From NCBI GenBank assembly GCA_002363955.1, contig DEXE01000003.1, forward strand, positions 429,062 through 493,061: 64,000 nt of DNA. The letters run 5' to 3'. The position numbers and the translations under genes were made by a program. This DNA is from Methylophaga sp. UBA3192. GTDB taxonomy: Bacteria; Pseudomonadota; Gammaproteobacteria; Nitrosococcales; Methylophagaceae. This document shows, in pieces, positions 43,995 through 52,587 of the stretch; positions within the stretch are counted from its first letter, which is position 1; each line of letters opens with the position of its first letter. The notes below the pieces were generated by a model. That model was not told where the DNA came from. It saw nothing but the letters and a program-made list of their open reading frames with translations, and ran no database searches.

Positions 43995-44029
43995 GCCAGG
44001 TATTTGTAAAGCAGATACTTGGCTTTTTT
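43995..44029 (+). terminator. Displaced native terminator of the tRNA-Leu transcript
   Basis: GCCAGGTAT (43995-44003) pairs with ATACTTGGC (44015-44023), with one G-U pair, followed by six Ts. It stands eight bases beyond the CCA copy at attR. Before integration it would have followed the tRNA directly. It now lies beyond the element. The rest of the gap up to 44172 shows nothing clear. Confidence 0.8.
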
Positions 44030-44172
44030 GTATCTGGCTGCTTTGGAACAAATTACCGTTTACAGATCTCATGGGCTTTTACCCGTTGGTTAATCGGTCT
44101 TGTTTTGATGTGGAAACATTCTCAGTGACATTTGGTCACAGGCGTTACGAATAATACAGAGAAGGGACTTTT

Positions 44173-44778
44173 ATGCTTAAGCTGTTTTTTCAACACTATC
44201 AAAAATTATCTGCTGCATTGTTGGCCAGTGGGATGTTGGTTACTTCCGGAATGAGTTATGCCGACTGGGATCTTGACCAAACCGATTCGCAACTGCATTT
44301 CATGTCAGTCAAGTCAACTTCCATTGCCGAGCTACATACTTTTAAAACCATCACCGGCAGTTTGTCAGATAGTGGTAAAGCCGAACTTGTCATTGATTTG
44401 AATAGTGTCAATACCAACATTCCCATCCGTGATGAACGTATGCAGGCTATGCTGTTTGATACCGTTAACTTTCCGCTGGCAAAGTTAGCGGCAGATGTTG
44501 ATATTATTGCTGTAAAAGCTCTCGAGACTGGACAGACAATCACTCAGGATGTTGAGCTAAAACTCGATTTGCATGGTCAAACACAGACATTTCCCGCGCA
44601 GTTACAGGTTACGGTACTGGAGTCGGGTAAACTGATGGTCGCCACGACGGCGCCTGTGGTGATCAAAGCGGAAGATTTTAATTTGGTTGAAGGCGTCAAT
44701 GCATTGCGCGATGTGGCTGGTTTGCCGTCAATTACACTTGCCGTACCAGTGACTGCTACTCTGTTTTTTAATCCGTAA
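44173..44778 (+). CDS. YceI-family periplasmic protein
   Basis: This exported protein has 201 residues with a signal peptide ending near SYADWD. The YceI beta-barrel lipocalin-like fold is suggested by DWDLDQTDSQLHFMSVKST, RDERMQAMLFDTVNFPLAKL, and VKLDLHGQTQTF-like (ELKLDLHGQTQTF). Family members bind isoprenoid chains such as polyprenyl or ubiquinone-like molecules; the exact ligand here is unknown. An AAGGGA ribosome-binding site precedes the start. It is the first chromosomal gene beyond the element and converges on rarD. Confidence 0.9.
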   Translation: MLKLFFQHYQKLSAALLASGMLVTSGMSYADWDLDQTDSQLHFMSVKSTSIAELHTFKTITGSLSDSGKAELVIDLNSVNTNIPIRDERMQAMLFDTVNFPLAKLAADVDIIAVKALETGQTITQDVELKLDLHGQTQTFPAQLQVTVLESGKLMVATTAPVVIKAEDFNLVEGVNALRDVAGLPSITLAVPVTATLFFNP

Positions 44779-44845
44779 CAGAGTAAGGTCTGTAGACTTT
44801 TATATCGACACGGCTCGAAAGCATTGTTTTAAAAATTACCGGCCG

Positions 44846-45718
44846 CTAAGAGCGCTGTCGATGTTTTTTCCACATACCAGCGATAAAGAATATTAAAGCA
44901 ATCCAGATCAGGCCAAAGGTAATCAGTCTTTCCGGCGGATAGGCTTCTTTGAGTACAAATACACCAATAACAAATTGGATGCTAGGATTAATGTACATGA
45001 TGAAGCCCACTACGGATAAGTCGACTCGACTGGCCGCCATGGCAAACAATACAAGCGGTAAGGCGGTGAGCAGACCGGAACCAATAAGTAGTAGAGTTAA
45101 TTGGGCAGAGTCACCAAACGCCAGGTTATAATCAGAGTTGGCTGCCTGCCACAAAATCCAGGCTAAGGCTACAGGTGCTAACCATAAGGTTTCTAACGTC
45201 AGGCCATTTACGCCATCCACCGGATGTTTTTTTCGGATGAGCCCGTACAAGGCAAATGCCAGAGCCAGTGATAACCCCACCCAAGGCAAACTACCCAAGC
45301 TGAACCATTCCCATAAAACAGCAATGGTCGCCAGAACCCCGGCCCACGCCTGTAACGGATGTAATTGTTCCTTGAGCAACCATCTGGCCAATAGCAGACT
45401 CATTACCGGTGTAATGAAATAGCCGAGACTGGCTTCCAGTACTCGGTGTTGTGAAACAGCCCAGATAAATATCAGCCAGTTTATGGCAATCAGGCATGAG
45501 GATAATGCCAGCCACAACAGCAATTTTTTATCTGCAAAGGTCTTGATCAATTTGCGTCCACGGCCGAGTAATAATCCAACCAGAGTGGTGGCAAGCAAAG
45601 ACCATAGGATTCGGTGCGACAATACTTCAACTGCTGAAACGCTGTTCAGATAACTGAAATAAAGCGGGAAGCTACCCCATATTACATAAGCAGCAATAGC
45701 GAATATCAGGCCATACAT
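44846..45718 (-). CDS. rarD: EamA-family transporter RarD
   Basis: This inner-membrane protein has 290 residues, ten predicted helices and the RarD signatures: GLIFAIAAYVIWGSFPLYFS at the N-terminus, EVLSHRILWSLL, and SLGYFITPVMSLLLA in the middle. The C-terminal SVVGFIMYINPSIQFVIGVF is also typical. RarD proteins are linked to chloramphenicol sensitivity in some bacteria, but the natural substrate is unsettled. It is divergent from the GGDEF/EAL gene. Confidence 0.88.
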   Translation of the reverse strand: MYGLIFAIAAYVIWGSFPLYFSYLNSVSAVEVLSHRILWSLLATTLVGLLLGRGRKLIKTFADKKLLLWLALSSCLIAINWLIFIWAVSQHRVLEASLGYFITPVMSLLLARWLLKEQLHPLQAWAGVLATIAVLWEWFSLGSLPWVGLSLALAFALYGLIRKKHPVDGVNGLTLETLWLAPVALAWILWQAANSDYNLAFGDSAQLTLLLIGSGLLTALPLVLFAMAASRVDLSVVGFIMYINPSIQFVIGVFVLKEAYPPERLITFGLIWIALIFFIAGMWKKHRQRS

Positions 45719-45863
45719 AAATTACTTTGCTTTGAAAAAGTGTTATCGGAATCCATTGTAAATTGGCCAGGGTCTTGCGGCCTTGCACACAGTAATACAA
45801 TAGCTATGCAAAATGGACAGTTTACGTAATTATTTTATGTAAACGATTTTTTAAAGCATTATT

Positions 45864-47864
45864 GTGTCAAAAGTTCATATCGATGAAAGTACTGGTTGGA
45901 GTAAACAGGGAGGTCAGGTGATCAGAACAAGGCTTAACCAATTGCAAAACCGGCTGGTTCAGTTGCGAAAAGCCGGCTTTTTTGCACCGCTGAGGATAGC
46001 CTTGAGTTATGCCCTTTTTGCCACACTTTGGATAATTTTTTCTGATCAACTGATGCAACGCATAACCGATGATAGCCAGTTGTTGTCTCGATTACAGACT
46101 TATAAAGGTTTGTTTTTTGTGACTATTACCGCCTTTCTGGTCTGGCTGTTGATACAACGTTTGTGGCTGTCGCAAAGCAAACTTATCGATGCTTTGCAGG
46201 ATAGTCAGTCAAAGTTGTGCGTTATTTTCGATAATGTGCCGTGTGGTATTCAGGAATGTGATCTGCAGGGACGTGTAACTTTCAGTAATCAGGCACACCA
46301 TCAGATCCTTGGCATTCAACCTGATAAGCTGATTGGACGATATATATGGGATTATCAACCCGATGAAAATGCCAAACAACAATTTAAACGTATATTTAAT
46401 GATCTGGTCACGAATCAACCCAAGCCAGAGCTGTTAGTCACCATCAATCTTGCAGCTGATGGCCAGCAAAAAATCCTGGAATATAACTGGGATTATATCT
46501 ATGACGATAAAGATGAGTTAGTGGGGCTTATTGCCGTCATATCTGACATTACGATGCGCCAGCAGCAGGAAGAAAGAATACTTCGTCTGGCGCATTACGA
46601 TACGTTAACTGGCCTGCCAAATCGTTTCCTGTCCATGGATCGTTTAGCTCAATTATTGGAACTGGCTCGCCACAATAATGATCTGGTGGGGGTTTTATGT
46701 CTGGATTTGGATGATTTTAAAAAAATCAATGAATCAATGGGACATGAAGCTGGAGACGCCTTACTGATACAGATTGCACAGCGTATTCAATCACATATTC
46801 GTCATCGCGATATTCTCGGTCGGCTTGGTGGTGATGAATTTATCGTGTTACTGGCAGATATGCATTCTACGGAAGAGATTACGCCCATTCTGGAAAATCT
46901 GGTCCGACAATTCCGCCAGCCATTTATGATTGATGAACAGACAATAACACTGACCTTAAGCATCGGTGTGGCTACCTATCCTTTAGATGGCCATCATGCT
47001 TCACAATTGCTGCGACAGGCCGATACTGCTATGTTTTATGCCAAAAGCAGTGGCCGAAACACTTTCGTAAATTATACCGAATCGATGAACCGTGATGCGG
47101 CGCGAAAATTGCTCATAGAACAGTACATGTACGGGGCATTGGAGCGGGGTGAGTTTTATCTTCTCTATCAGCCGCAAATTGAATTGGCAACCGGCAAAAT
47201 GACGGGGGCAGAGGCTTTATTACGTTGGCAAAATGAACAATTGGGACCTATTGGTCCGGATGAATTTATCCCGGTAGCGGAGCAGACGGGATTGATTGTT
47301 CCCATTGGTGAGTTTGTGATGCAGTCGGCGATAAAAAAGACTGCCGAATGGCAAAAACATCAGATGGGTTTCCGGATGGCTATCAATCTTTCTCCCTGCC
47401 AGTTTCGTGATCCGGGATTATTGGGGTTTGTTGAACAGCAATTACAGAAATACCCAGTTCATCCTCATACACTGGAACTGGAAATTACCGAAGGTGTGTT
47501 ATTAAGCGGATACCTGATGACCGATGAGTTATTCAAGTCGTTTACGGCAATGGGCATTGATATGGCGATGGATGATTTTGGTACTGGCTACTCTTCACTC
47601 AGTTATCTTCGAAGCTATCCGTTTGCCATTGTAAAAATTGATCGTAGTTTTATTAACGATATGACTACTGATTCAGCGGATCGGGAACTGGTTAATGCCA
47701 GCATAGCCATGGCACATGGACTCGGTTTGAAAGTGGTGGCTGAAGGCGTGGAAACAGAAGAGCAGGCCATATCACTCAAGGCAATGAAATGTGATTACGT
47801 ACAAGGTTATTATTACAGTAAACCCGTTCATCCTGACCAATTACTGTTGAAGCTCGTCGGGTAA
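45864..47864 (+). CDS. Membrane-bound GGDEF/EAL cyclic-di-GMP protein with PAS domain
   Basis: This 666-residue protein has two membrane helices near residues 40-60 and 78-98 and a PAS sensor at ~115-225 (VIFDNVPCGIQECDLQGRV). A diguanylate cyclase domain follows at ~235-400, with an intact GGDEF signature (RLGGDEFIVLL) and an RxxD inhibitory site (RHRD) five residues before it. A phosphodiesterase domain at ~415-660 has EAL (GAEALLRW) and DDFGTGYSSL. Both activities look possible. The start given is GTG at 45864. A second in-frame GTG at 45918, right after AGGGAGG, may be the true start. Confidence 0.93.
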   Translation: MSKVHIDESTGWSKQGGQVIRTRLNQLQNRLVQLRKAGFFAPLRIALSYALFATLWIIFSDQLMQRITDDSQLLSRLQTYKGLFFVTITAFLVWLLIQRLWLSQSKLIDALQDSQSKLCVIFDNVPCGIQECDLQGRVTFSNQAHHQILGIQPDKLIGRYIWDYQPDENAKQQFKRIFNDLVTNQPKPELLVTINLAADGQQKILEYNWDYIYDDKDELVGLIAVISDITMRQQQEERILRLAHYDTLTGLPNRFLSMDRLAQLLELARHNNDLVGVLCLDLDDFKKINESMGHEAGDALLIQIAQRIQSHIRHRDILGRLGGDEFIVLLADMHSTEEITPILENLVRQFRQPFMIDEQTITLTLSIGVATYPLDGHHASQLLRQADTAMFYAKSSGRNTFVNYTESMNRDAARKLLIEQYMYGALERGEFYLLYQPQIELATGKMTGAEALLRWQNEQLGPIGPDEFIPVAEQTGLIVPIGEFVMQSAIKKTAEWQKHQMGFRMAINLSPCQFRDPGLLGFVEQQLQKYPVHPHTLELEITEGVLLSGYLMTDELFKSFTAMGIDMAMDDFGTGYSSLSYLRSYPFAIVKIDRSFINDMTTDSADRELVNASIAMAHGLGLKVVAEGVETEEQAISLKAMKCDYVQGYYYSKPVHPDQLLLKLVG

Positions 47865-48013
47865 TCTGTAATAAACGATCTAAATACGCGCTTCAAATGC
47901 TGCACGTTAATGTGTACTATCGGGAGTTGATCAAATAAGTTTGAATGAACAAAAACAATAATAACTATCAGGTGTCACAAAGACACTAAATCTCGAGAGA
48001 GTGGAAGGGCGAC

Positions 48014-48370
48014 ATGTTAGAGGGATACCTCCCCATTTTGTTGTTTATCATTATCGGCATCGGCTTTGGTGTAATGCCGCTGATCGCAGGTTTTATTATC
48101 GGGCCGCAGCGGCCTGATGCCGAAAAACGCTCCAGCTATGAATGTGGTTTTGAACCTTTCGAAGACACGCATGGCAAATTTGATGTGCGTTATTATCTGG
48201 TCGCCATCCTGTTCATCATTTTCGATTTGGAAATAGCCTTTTTATTCCCCTGGGCCATTGTGCTTGATGAAATCGGGGTGTTTGGTTTGCTGGCCATGTT
48301 CCTGTTTCTGGGCATTCTGGTGGTGGGCTTTATCTATGAATGGAAGAAAGGAGCCCTGGAATGGGAATAG
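48014..48370 (+). CDS. nuoA: NADH-quinone oxidoreductase subunit A
   Basis: This is a membrane subunit of complex I, 118 residues with three helices. The conserved loop SYECGFEPFEDTHGKFDVRYY between helices 1 and 2 (quoted as the family core) and AILFIIFDLEIAFLFPWA identify it. It is the first gene of the nuo operon. The 150-base leader includes a small GTGTC/GACAC hairpin at 47972-47986 and GGAAGGG before the start. Its end overlaps nuoB by ten bases. Confidence 0.96.
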   Translation: MLEGYLPILLFIIIGIGFGVMPLIAGFIIGPQRPDAEKRSSYECGFEPFEDTHGKFDVRYYLVAILFIIFDLEIAFLFPWAIVLDEIGVFGLLAMFLFLGILVVGFIYEWKKGALEWE

Positions 48371-48849
48371 AAGGCGTTCTCCACGAAGGGATTGTGACCA
48401 CCTCGGCAGATAAGTTGATCAACTGGGCGAGAACAGGCTCCTTGTGGCCGATGACCTTTGGTCTGGCCTGTTGTGCTGTTGAAATGATGCATGCCGGGGC
48501 TTCACGTTATGATCTGGATCGTTTCGGTGTGGTGTTTCGACCCAGTCCGCGTCAGTCAGATGTGATGATTGTCGCCGGTACGCTGGTCAACAAAATGGCA
48601 CCGGCACTGCGTAAAGTCTATGACCAGATGTCAGAGCCACGCTGGGTCATTTCAATGGGCTCCTGTGCCAATGGTGGGGGCTACTATCATTATTCCTATT
48701 CGGTGGTTCGTGGATGTGATCGCATTGTGCCGGTGGATATTTATGTGCCGGGTTGTCCACCAACGGCTGAGGCCTTGCTCTATGGCATTATTCAGTTACA
48801 GAAAAAAATTCAGCGAACCAATACCATCGCTAAAAGCGTGCAGGCATAA
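48361..48849 (+). CDS. nuoB: NADH-quinone oxidoreductase subunit B
   Basis: This peripheral-arm subunit has about 162 residues and holds the terminal iron-sulfur cluster N2 that reduces quinone. Cluster ligands are the paired cysteines of GLACCAVEMMH, plus those of GSCANGGGYY and VPGCPPTAEAL. The frame opens seven codons earlier, but the ATG at 48361 has AAAGGAG seven bases upstream and gives the family-like start MGIEG. It overlaps nuoA. Confidence 0.97.
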   Translation: MGIEGVLHEGIVTTSADKLINWARTGSLWPMTFGLACCAVEMMHAGASRYDLDRFGVVFRPSPRQSDVMIVAGTLVNKMAPALRKVYDQMSEPRWVISMGSCANGGGYYHYSYSVVRGCDRIVPVDIYVPGCPPTAEALLYGIIQLQKKIQRTNTIAKSVQA

Positions 48850-48858
48850 GGTTGTTGC

Positions 48859-49527
48859 ATGGAATCGCTTAAACATAAACTGGAACAGCATTTTGCCAAT
48901 CAACTGGTGGAATGTGAGTTTAATCGTGGCGAAGTGACGATTCATGTTGAGGCGGAGCAGATTATTCCGGTATGTACAGCTTTGCGCGATGAGTTTGCCT
49001 TTACTCAGTTAATTGATTTATGCGGAGTGGATTATTCGGCTTACGGTAATAGTGGCTGGGAAACCAAACAGGCGACTGAACATGGTTTTAGCCGGGCTCG
49101 TGAAGCATTTTCGCAGATTGATAATGTTGACGAGGGCTTTCGTTATGCCGTGGTTTATCACCTGCTGTCCGTAAAATACAATAATCGACTGCGTCTGAAA
49201 GTGGATTTAATTGCTGAAACTCCGATTATCGATTCGGTGACCAGTATCTGGTATTCAGCAGACTGGTATGAACGCGAAGCTTTTGATTTATTCGGTATCC
49301 TGTTTAAAGGCCACCATGATTTACGACGCATTCTGACCGACTACGGTTTTGTGGGACATCCGTTCCGCAAGGATTTTCCATTGATTGGTAATGTGGAAAT
49401 GCGTTATGACGCTGAGCAGAAACGGGTGATATATGAATCCGTCAGTATCGAGCCTCGAACTCTGGTGCCACGGGTGATTCGAGATGATAACCGGTATCTG
49501 CAACCTCATAATGAGGTCAAGAAATAA
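48859..49527 (+). CDS. nuoC: NADH-quinone oxidoreductase subunit C
   Basis: This hydrophilic connecting subunit of complex I has 222 residues. The 30-kDa subunit signature WYEREAFDLFGILFKGH, followed by LRRILTDYGFVGHPFRKDFP, is intact. Here nuoC is a separate gene, unlike the nuoCD fusion of enterobacteria, which is one reason to place the organism outside that group. Its stop overlaps the nuoD start (TAATG). Confidence 0.96.
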   Translation: MESLKHKLEQHFANQLVECEFNRGEVTIHVEAEQIIPVCTALRDEFAFTQLIDLCGVDYSAYGNSGWETKQATEHGFSRAREAFSQIDNVDEGFRYAVVYHLLSVKYNNRLRLKVDLIAETPIIDSVTSIWYSADWYEREAFDLFGILFKGHHDLRRILTDYGFVGHPFRKDFPLIGNVEMRYDAEQKRVIYESVSIEPRTLVPRVIRDDNRYLQPHNEVKK

Positions 49528-50780
49528 TGGCTGAAATTAAAAATTACACCCTGAATTTTGGTCCACAACATCCGGCGGCACATGGTGTATTACGGCTGAT
49601 TCTGGAAATGGACGGCGAAGTGATTGTGCACGCTGATCCACATATCGGTTTATTGCATCGCGGTACGGAGAAACTGGCCGAATCCAAACCCTATAACCAG
49701 AGCATCGGCTATATGGATCGGCTGGATTATGTGTCGATGATGTGTAATGAACATGCTTATGTCATGGCTATCGAAAAACTGTTAGGGATTGAACCTCCAG
49801 TCCGGGCACAGTACATCCGGGTCTTGTTTGATGAAATGACCCGGGTGTTGAATCATTTGATGTGGCTGGGAGCACATGGTCTGGATATCGGTGCCATGAC
49901 TGTATTCCTGTATTGCTTCCGGGAACGTGAAGATTTGATGGATTGCTATGAGGCGGTATCCGGAGCCCGCTTGCATGCTACCTATTACCGTCCCGGCGGA
50001 GTGTATCGTGATTTACCCAACAGCATGCCGCAGTATCAAAAATCCAAATGGCATTCTGATGCCGAAGTCAAAAAGTTAAATCAAAGCCGTGAAGGCAGTT
50101 TGCTCGATTTTATCGAGGATTTTTGTCAGCGATTCCCAAAATGTGTCGATGAATATGAAACACTGCTGACCGATAACCGTATCTGGAAACAACGCACGGT
50201 GGGTATTGGTGTAGTGACACCGGAACGTGCATTGCAACTGGGATTCACCGGGCCAATGTTACGTGGCAGTGGCGTCGAGTGGGATTTACGACGTAAGCAA
50301 CCTTATGAAGTTTATGAAAAACTGGACTTTGATATTCCGGTGGGCAAAGAAGGCGATTGCTATGATCGTTATCTGGTGCGGATCGAAGAAATGCGCCAGT
50401 CCAATAAAATTATGCAGCAATGTGTTGACTGGCTGCGAGCCAATCCGGGGCCGGTGATTATTGATAACGTTAAAATTGCCCCGCCCAGCCGTGCCGATAT
50501 GAAAGATGATATGGAAGCTCTGATTCATCATTTCAAACTGTTTACCGAAGGCTATTGTGTACCGGAAGGTGAGGTCTATAGTGCTGTGGAACATCCTAAA
50601 GGCGAGTTTGGCATTTATATGGTGTCGGACGGTGCCAATAAACCCTACCGGGTCAAAATCCGTGCACCGGGCTTTCCCCATCTGGCCGCAATGAATGAAA
50701 TGGCCAAAGGTCACTTGCTGGCAGATGTGGTGGCGATTATCGGCACCATGGATATTGTTTTCGGAGAGATTGACCGATGA
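49527..50780 (+). CDS. nuoD: NADH-quinone oxidoreductase subunit D
   Basis: This 49-kDa-type subunit forms most of the quinone-binding cavity with NuoB and has 417 residues. Signatures are FGPQHPAAHGVLRLILEMDG, HIGLLHRGTEKL, the HLMWLGAHGLDIGA region and the C-terminal DVVAIIGTMDIVFGEIDR. The conserved HPAAHG histidines and a tyrosine in the NQSIGYMDRLDYVS segment are the usual quinone-site residues. The end overlaps nuoE (ATGA). Confidence 0.97.
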   Translation: MAEIKNYTLNFGPQHPAAHGVLRLILEMDGEVIVHADPHIGLLHRGTEKLAESKPYNQSIGYMDRLDYVSMMCNEHAYVMAIEKLLGIEPPVRAQYIRVLFDEMTRVLNHLMWLGAHGLDIGAMTVFLYCFREREDLMDCYEAVSGARLHATYYRPGGVYRDLPNSMPQYQKSKWHSDAEVKKLNQSREGSLLDFIEDFCQRFPKCVDEYETLLTDNRIWKQRTVGIGVVTPERALQLGFTGPMLRGSGVEWDLRRKQPYEVYEKLDFDIPVGKEGDCYDRYLVRIEEMRQSNKIMQQCVDWLRANPGPVIIDNVKIAPPSRADMKDDMEALIHHFKLFTEGYCVPEGEVYSAVEHPKGEFGIYMVSDGANKPYRVKIRAPGFPHLAAMNEMAKGHLLADVVAIIGTMDIVFGEIDR

Positions 50781-51289
50781 CAGCAGAATTGCAACTCACA
50801 GGCCACCGGGATCAATTATTCAATGAGACGTTACGTCAGCAGTTGGATAAATGGATCAGCAAATACCCGCCCGGGCAGTCCCAATCTGCGGTCATACCGG
50901 CGTTACATATTTTGCAGGATGCCCATGATGGCTGGCTTAGCGAGGGGGTGATGCGAGCGCTGGCTGAATACCTGGAACTACCCGCTATCAGTGTGTTCGA
51001 GGTTGCGACGTTTTATACGATGTTTGAACTCAAGCCAGTGGGTAAACACAAAATCAGCGTCTGTACCAATATTTCATGTTTGCTTTGTGGTTCTGAAGAT
51101 ATCGCCAATCATTTACAAAAACGACTTGGTATTGGTTTTGGCCAGACCACTGCTGACGGAAAATTCACGTTAAAAGAAGTAGAGTGTCTCGGTGCTTGTG
51201 TCGGCGCGCCGATGCTATTGCTGGATCGGGATTATCACGAACATCTGACACCGGAAAAAGTCGACGCGTTACTGGGCGGGGTAAAATGA
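50777..51289 (+). CDS. nuoE: NADH-quinone oxidoreductase subunit E
   Basis: This 24-kDa thioredoxin-fold subunit has 170 residues and carries the binuclear cluster N1a. Its ligand cysteines are seen in VCTNISCLLCGSED and ECLGACVGAPM. EVATFYTMFELKPVGKH is a family segment. It forms the NADH-dehydrogenase module with NuoF and NuoG. It overlaps nuoD upstream and nuoF downstream by four bases. Confidence 0.96.
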   Translation: MTAELQLTGHRDQLFNETLRQQLDKWISKYPPGQSQSAVIPALHILQDAHDGWLSEGVMRALAEYLELPAISVFEVATFYTMFELKPVGKHKISVCTNISCLLCGSEDIANHLQKRLGIGFGQTTADGKFTLKEVECLGACVGAPMLLLDRDYHEHLTPEKVDALLGGVK

Positions 51290-52587
51290 TGCAGCTGAAT
51301 CAGGTTTGTTTTCGTACCATGCATCTCGACCAGCCCTGGTCGATGGAATCTTACCGCAGCGTTGGTGGTTACCAGATGCTGGAGAAAATCCTCCGCGAGA
51401 AAACCCGCCAGGAATCCATCATTGAGACCATCAAGAATTCCGCATTACGCGGACGTGGTGGCGCGGGCTTTCCTACCGGCTTGAAATGGAGTTTTATGCC
51501 GCGGCGTATGCCGGGTGATAAATATATCGTCTGCAACTCGGATGAAGGTGAACCAGGCACCTGTAAAGATCGTGACATTATGCGATTCAACCCGCATCAG
51601 TTGATTGAAGGCATGATCATCACCGGATATACCATTGGTGCCCAACGCGGCTACAACTACATTCGCGGCGAGTTTTTTGAACCGATAGAGCGGTTTGAAC
51701 AAGCGTTAATTGAAGCGCATGAAGCGGGGTACCTCGGTAAAAATATCCTGGATAGCGGCTTTAATTTTGAACTGCATACCCACCCCGGAGCCGGTGCCTA
51801 TATCTGTGGAGAAGAAACAGCATTACTGGAATCTCTGGAAGGCAAAAAAGGCCAGCCACGCTATAAACCCCCATTTCCTGCCGGTTATGGCTTATATGGT
51901 CGGCCGACAACCGTAAATAACACTGAAACACTGGCCTCGGTGCCGGTGATTTTGCAGCATGGTGCAGACTGGTTCCATGAGTTGGGAACGCCCAATAACG
52001 GTGGTCAGAAAATTTTCTGTATGAGTGGCCATGTTAACAAACCGGGGAATTATGAAGTGCCCCTGGGGATGCCGTTTGCCGAATTACTGGAACTTGCTGG
52101 TGGTGTGCGTAATGGTAATAAATTAAAAGCAGTGATTCCCGGTGGCACCTCGACGCCAGTGGTGCCAGCGGATGTGATGATGCAGACTGCGATGAGTTAT
52201 GACGGTATCGGTAAAGCCGGCTCGATGCTGGGTGCTGGCTCGGTCATCGTGATGGATGAAACCACCTGCATGGTCAAGGCGCTGGAACGCATTGCCTATT
52301 TCTATTACGAAGAGTCCTGCGGTCAATGCACTCCCTGTCGTGAAGGTACCGGCTGGCTGTACCGGGTCATCAAACGTATTGAAGAGGGCGAAGGTCGCCA
52401 GGAAGACCTGGATCGATTAGTGGATGTTGCCAACAATATTAACGGCAATACTATTTGTGCCTTGGGTGATGCGGCTGCGGCACCGGTTATCAGTTTTATC
52501 AAGCATTTCCGTGATGAATTCCAATATCACATTGATCATAAATCGTGTCTGGTCACTGAACCGGAATTGAAGCTCAACTATGGTTAA
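51286..52587 (+). CDS. nuoF: NADH-quinone oxidoreductase subunit F
   Basis: This 51-kDa subunit binds NADH and FMN and carries the tetranuclear cluster N3. It has about 433 residues. Visible are GRGGAGFPTGLKWSFMP (nucleotide site), CNSDEGEPGTCKDRDI, GAGAYICGEETALLESLEG and the cluster motif ESCGQCTPCREG. The frame runs 34 codons further upstream, over nuoE, but the ATG at 51286 overlapping the nuoE stop gives a normal N-terminus. It overlaps nuoG by eight bases. Confidence 0.96.
   Translation: MMQLNQVCFRTMHLDQPWSMESYRSVGGYQMLEKILREKTRQESIIETIKNSALRGRGGAGFPTGLKWSFMPRRMPGDKYIVCNSDEGEPGTCKDRDIMRFNPHQLIEGMIITGYTIGAQRGYNYIRGEFFEPIERFEQALIEAHEAGYLGKNILDSGFNFELHTHPGAGAYICGEETALLESLEGKKGQPRYKPPFPAGYGLYGRPTTVNNTETLASVPVILQHGADWFHELGTPNNGGQKIFCMSGHVNKPGNYEVPLGMPFAELLELAGGVRNGNKLKAVIPGGTSTPVVPADVMMQTAMSYDGIGKAGSMLGAGSVIVMDETTCMVKALERIAYFYYEESCGQCTPCREGTGWLYRVIKRIEEGEGRQEDLDRLVDVANNINGNTICALGDAAAAPVISFIKHFRDEFQYHIDHKSCLVTEPELKLNYG

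Noticed and set aside
51184..51285. N-terminal extension of NuoF over nuoE
   Set aside because: The frame is open by chance; the family start and the ATG at the nuoE stop are clear.
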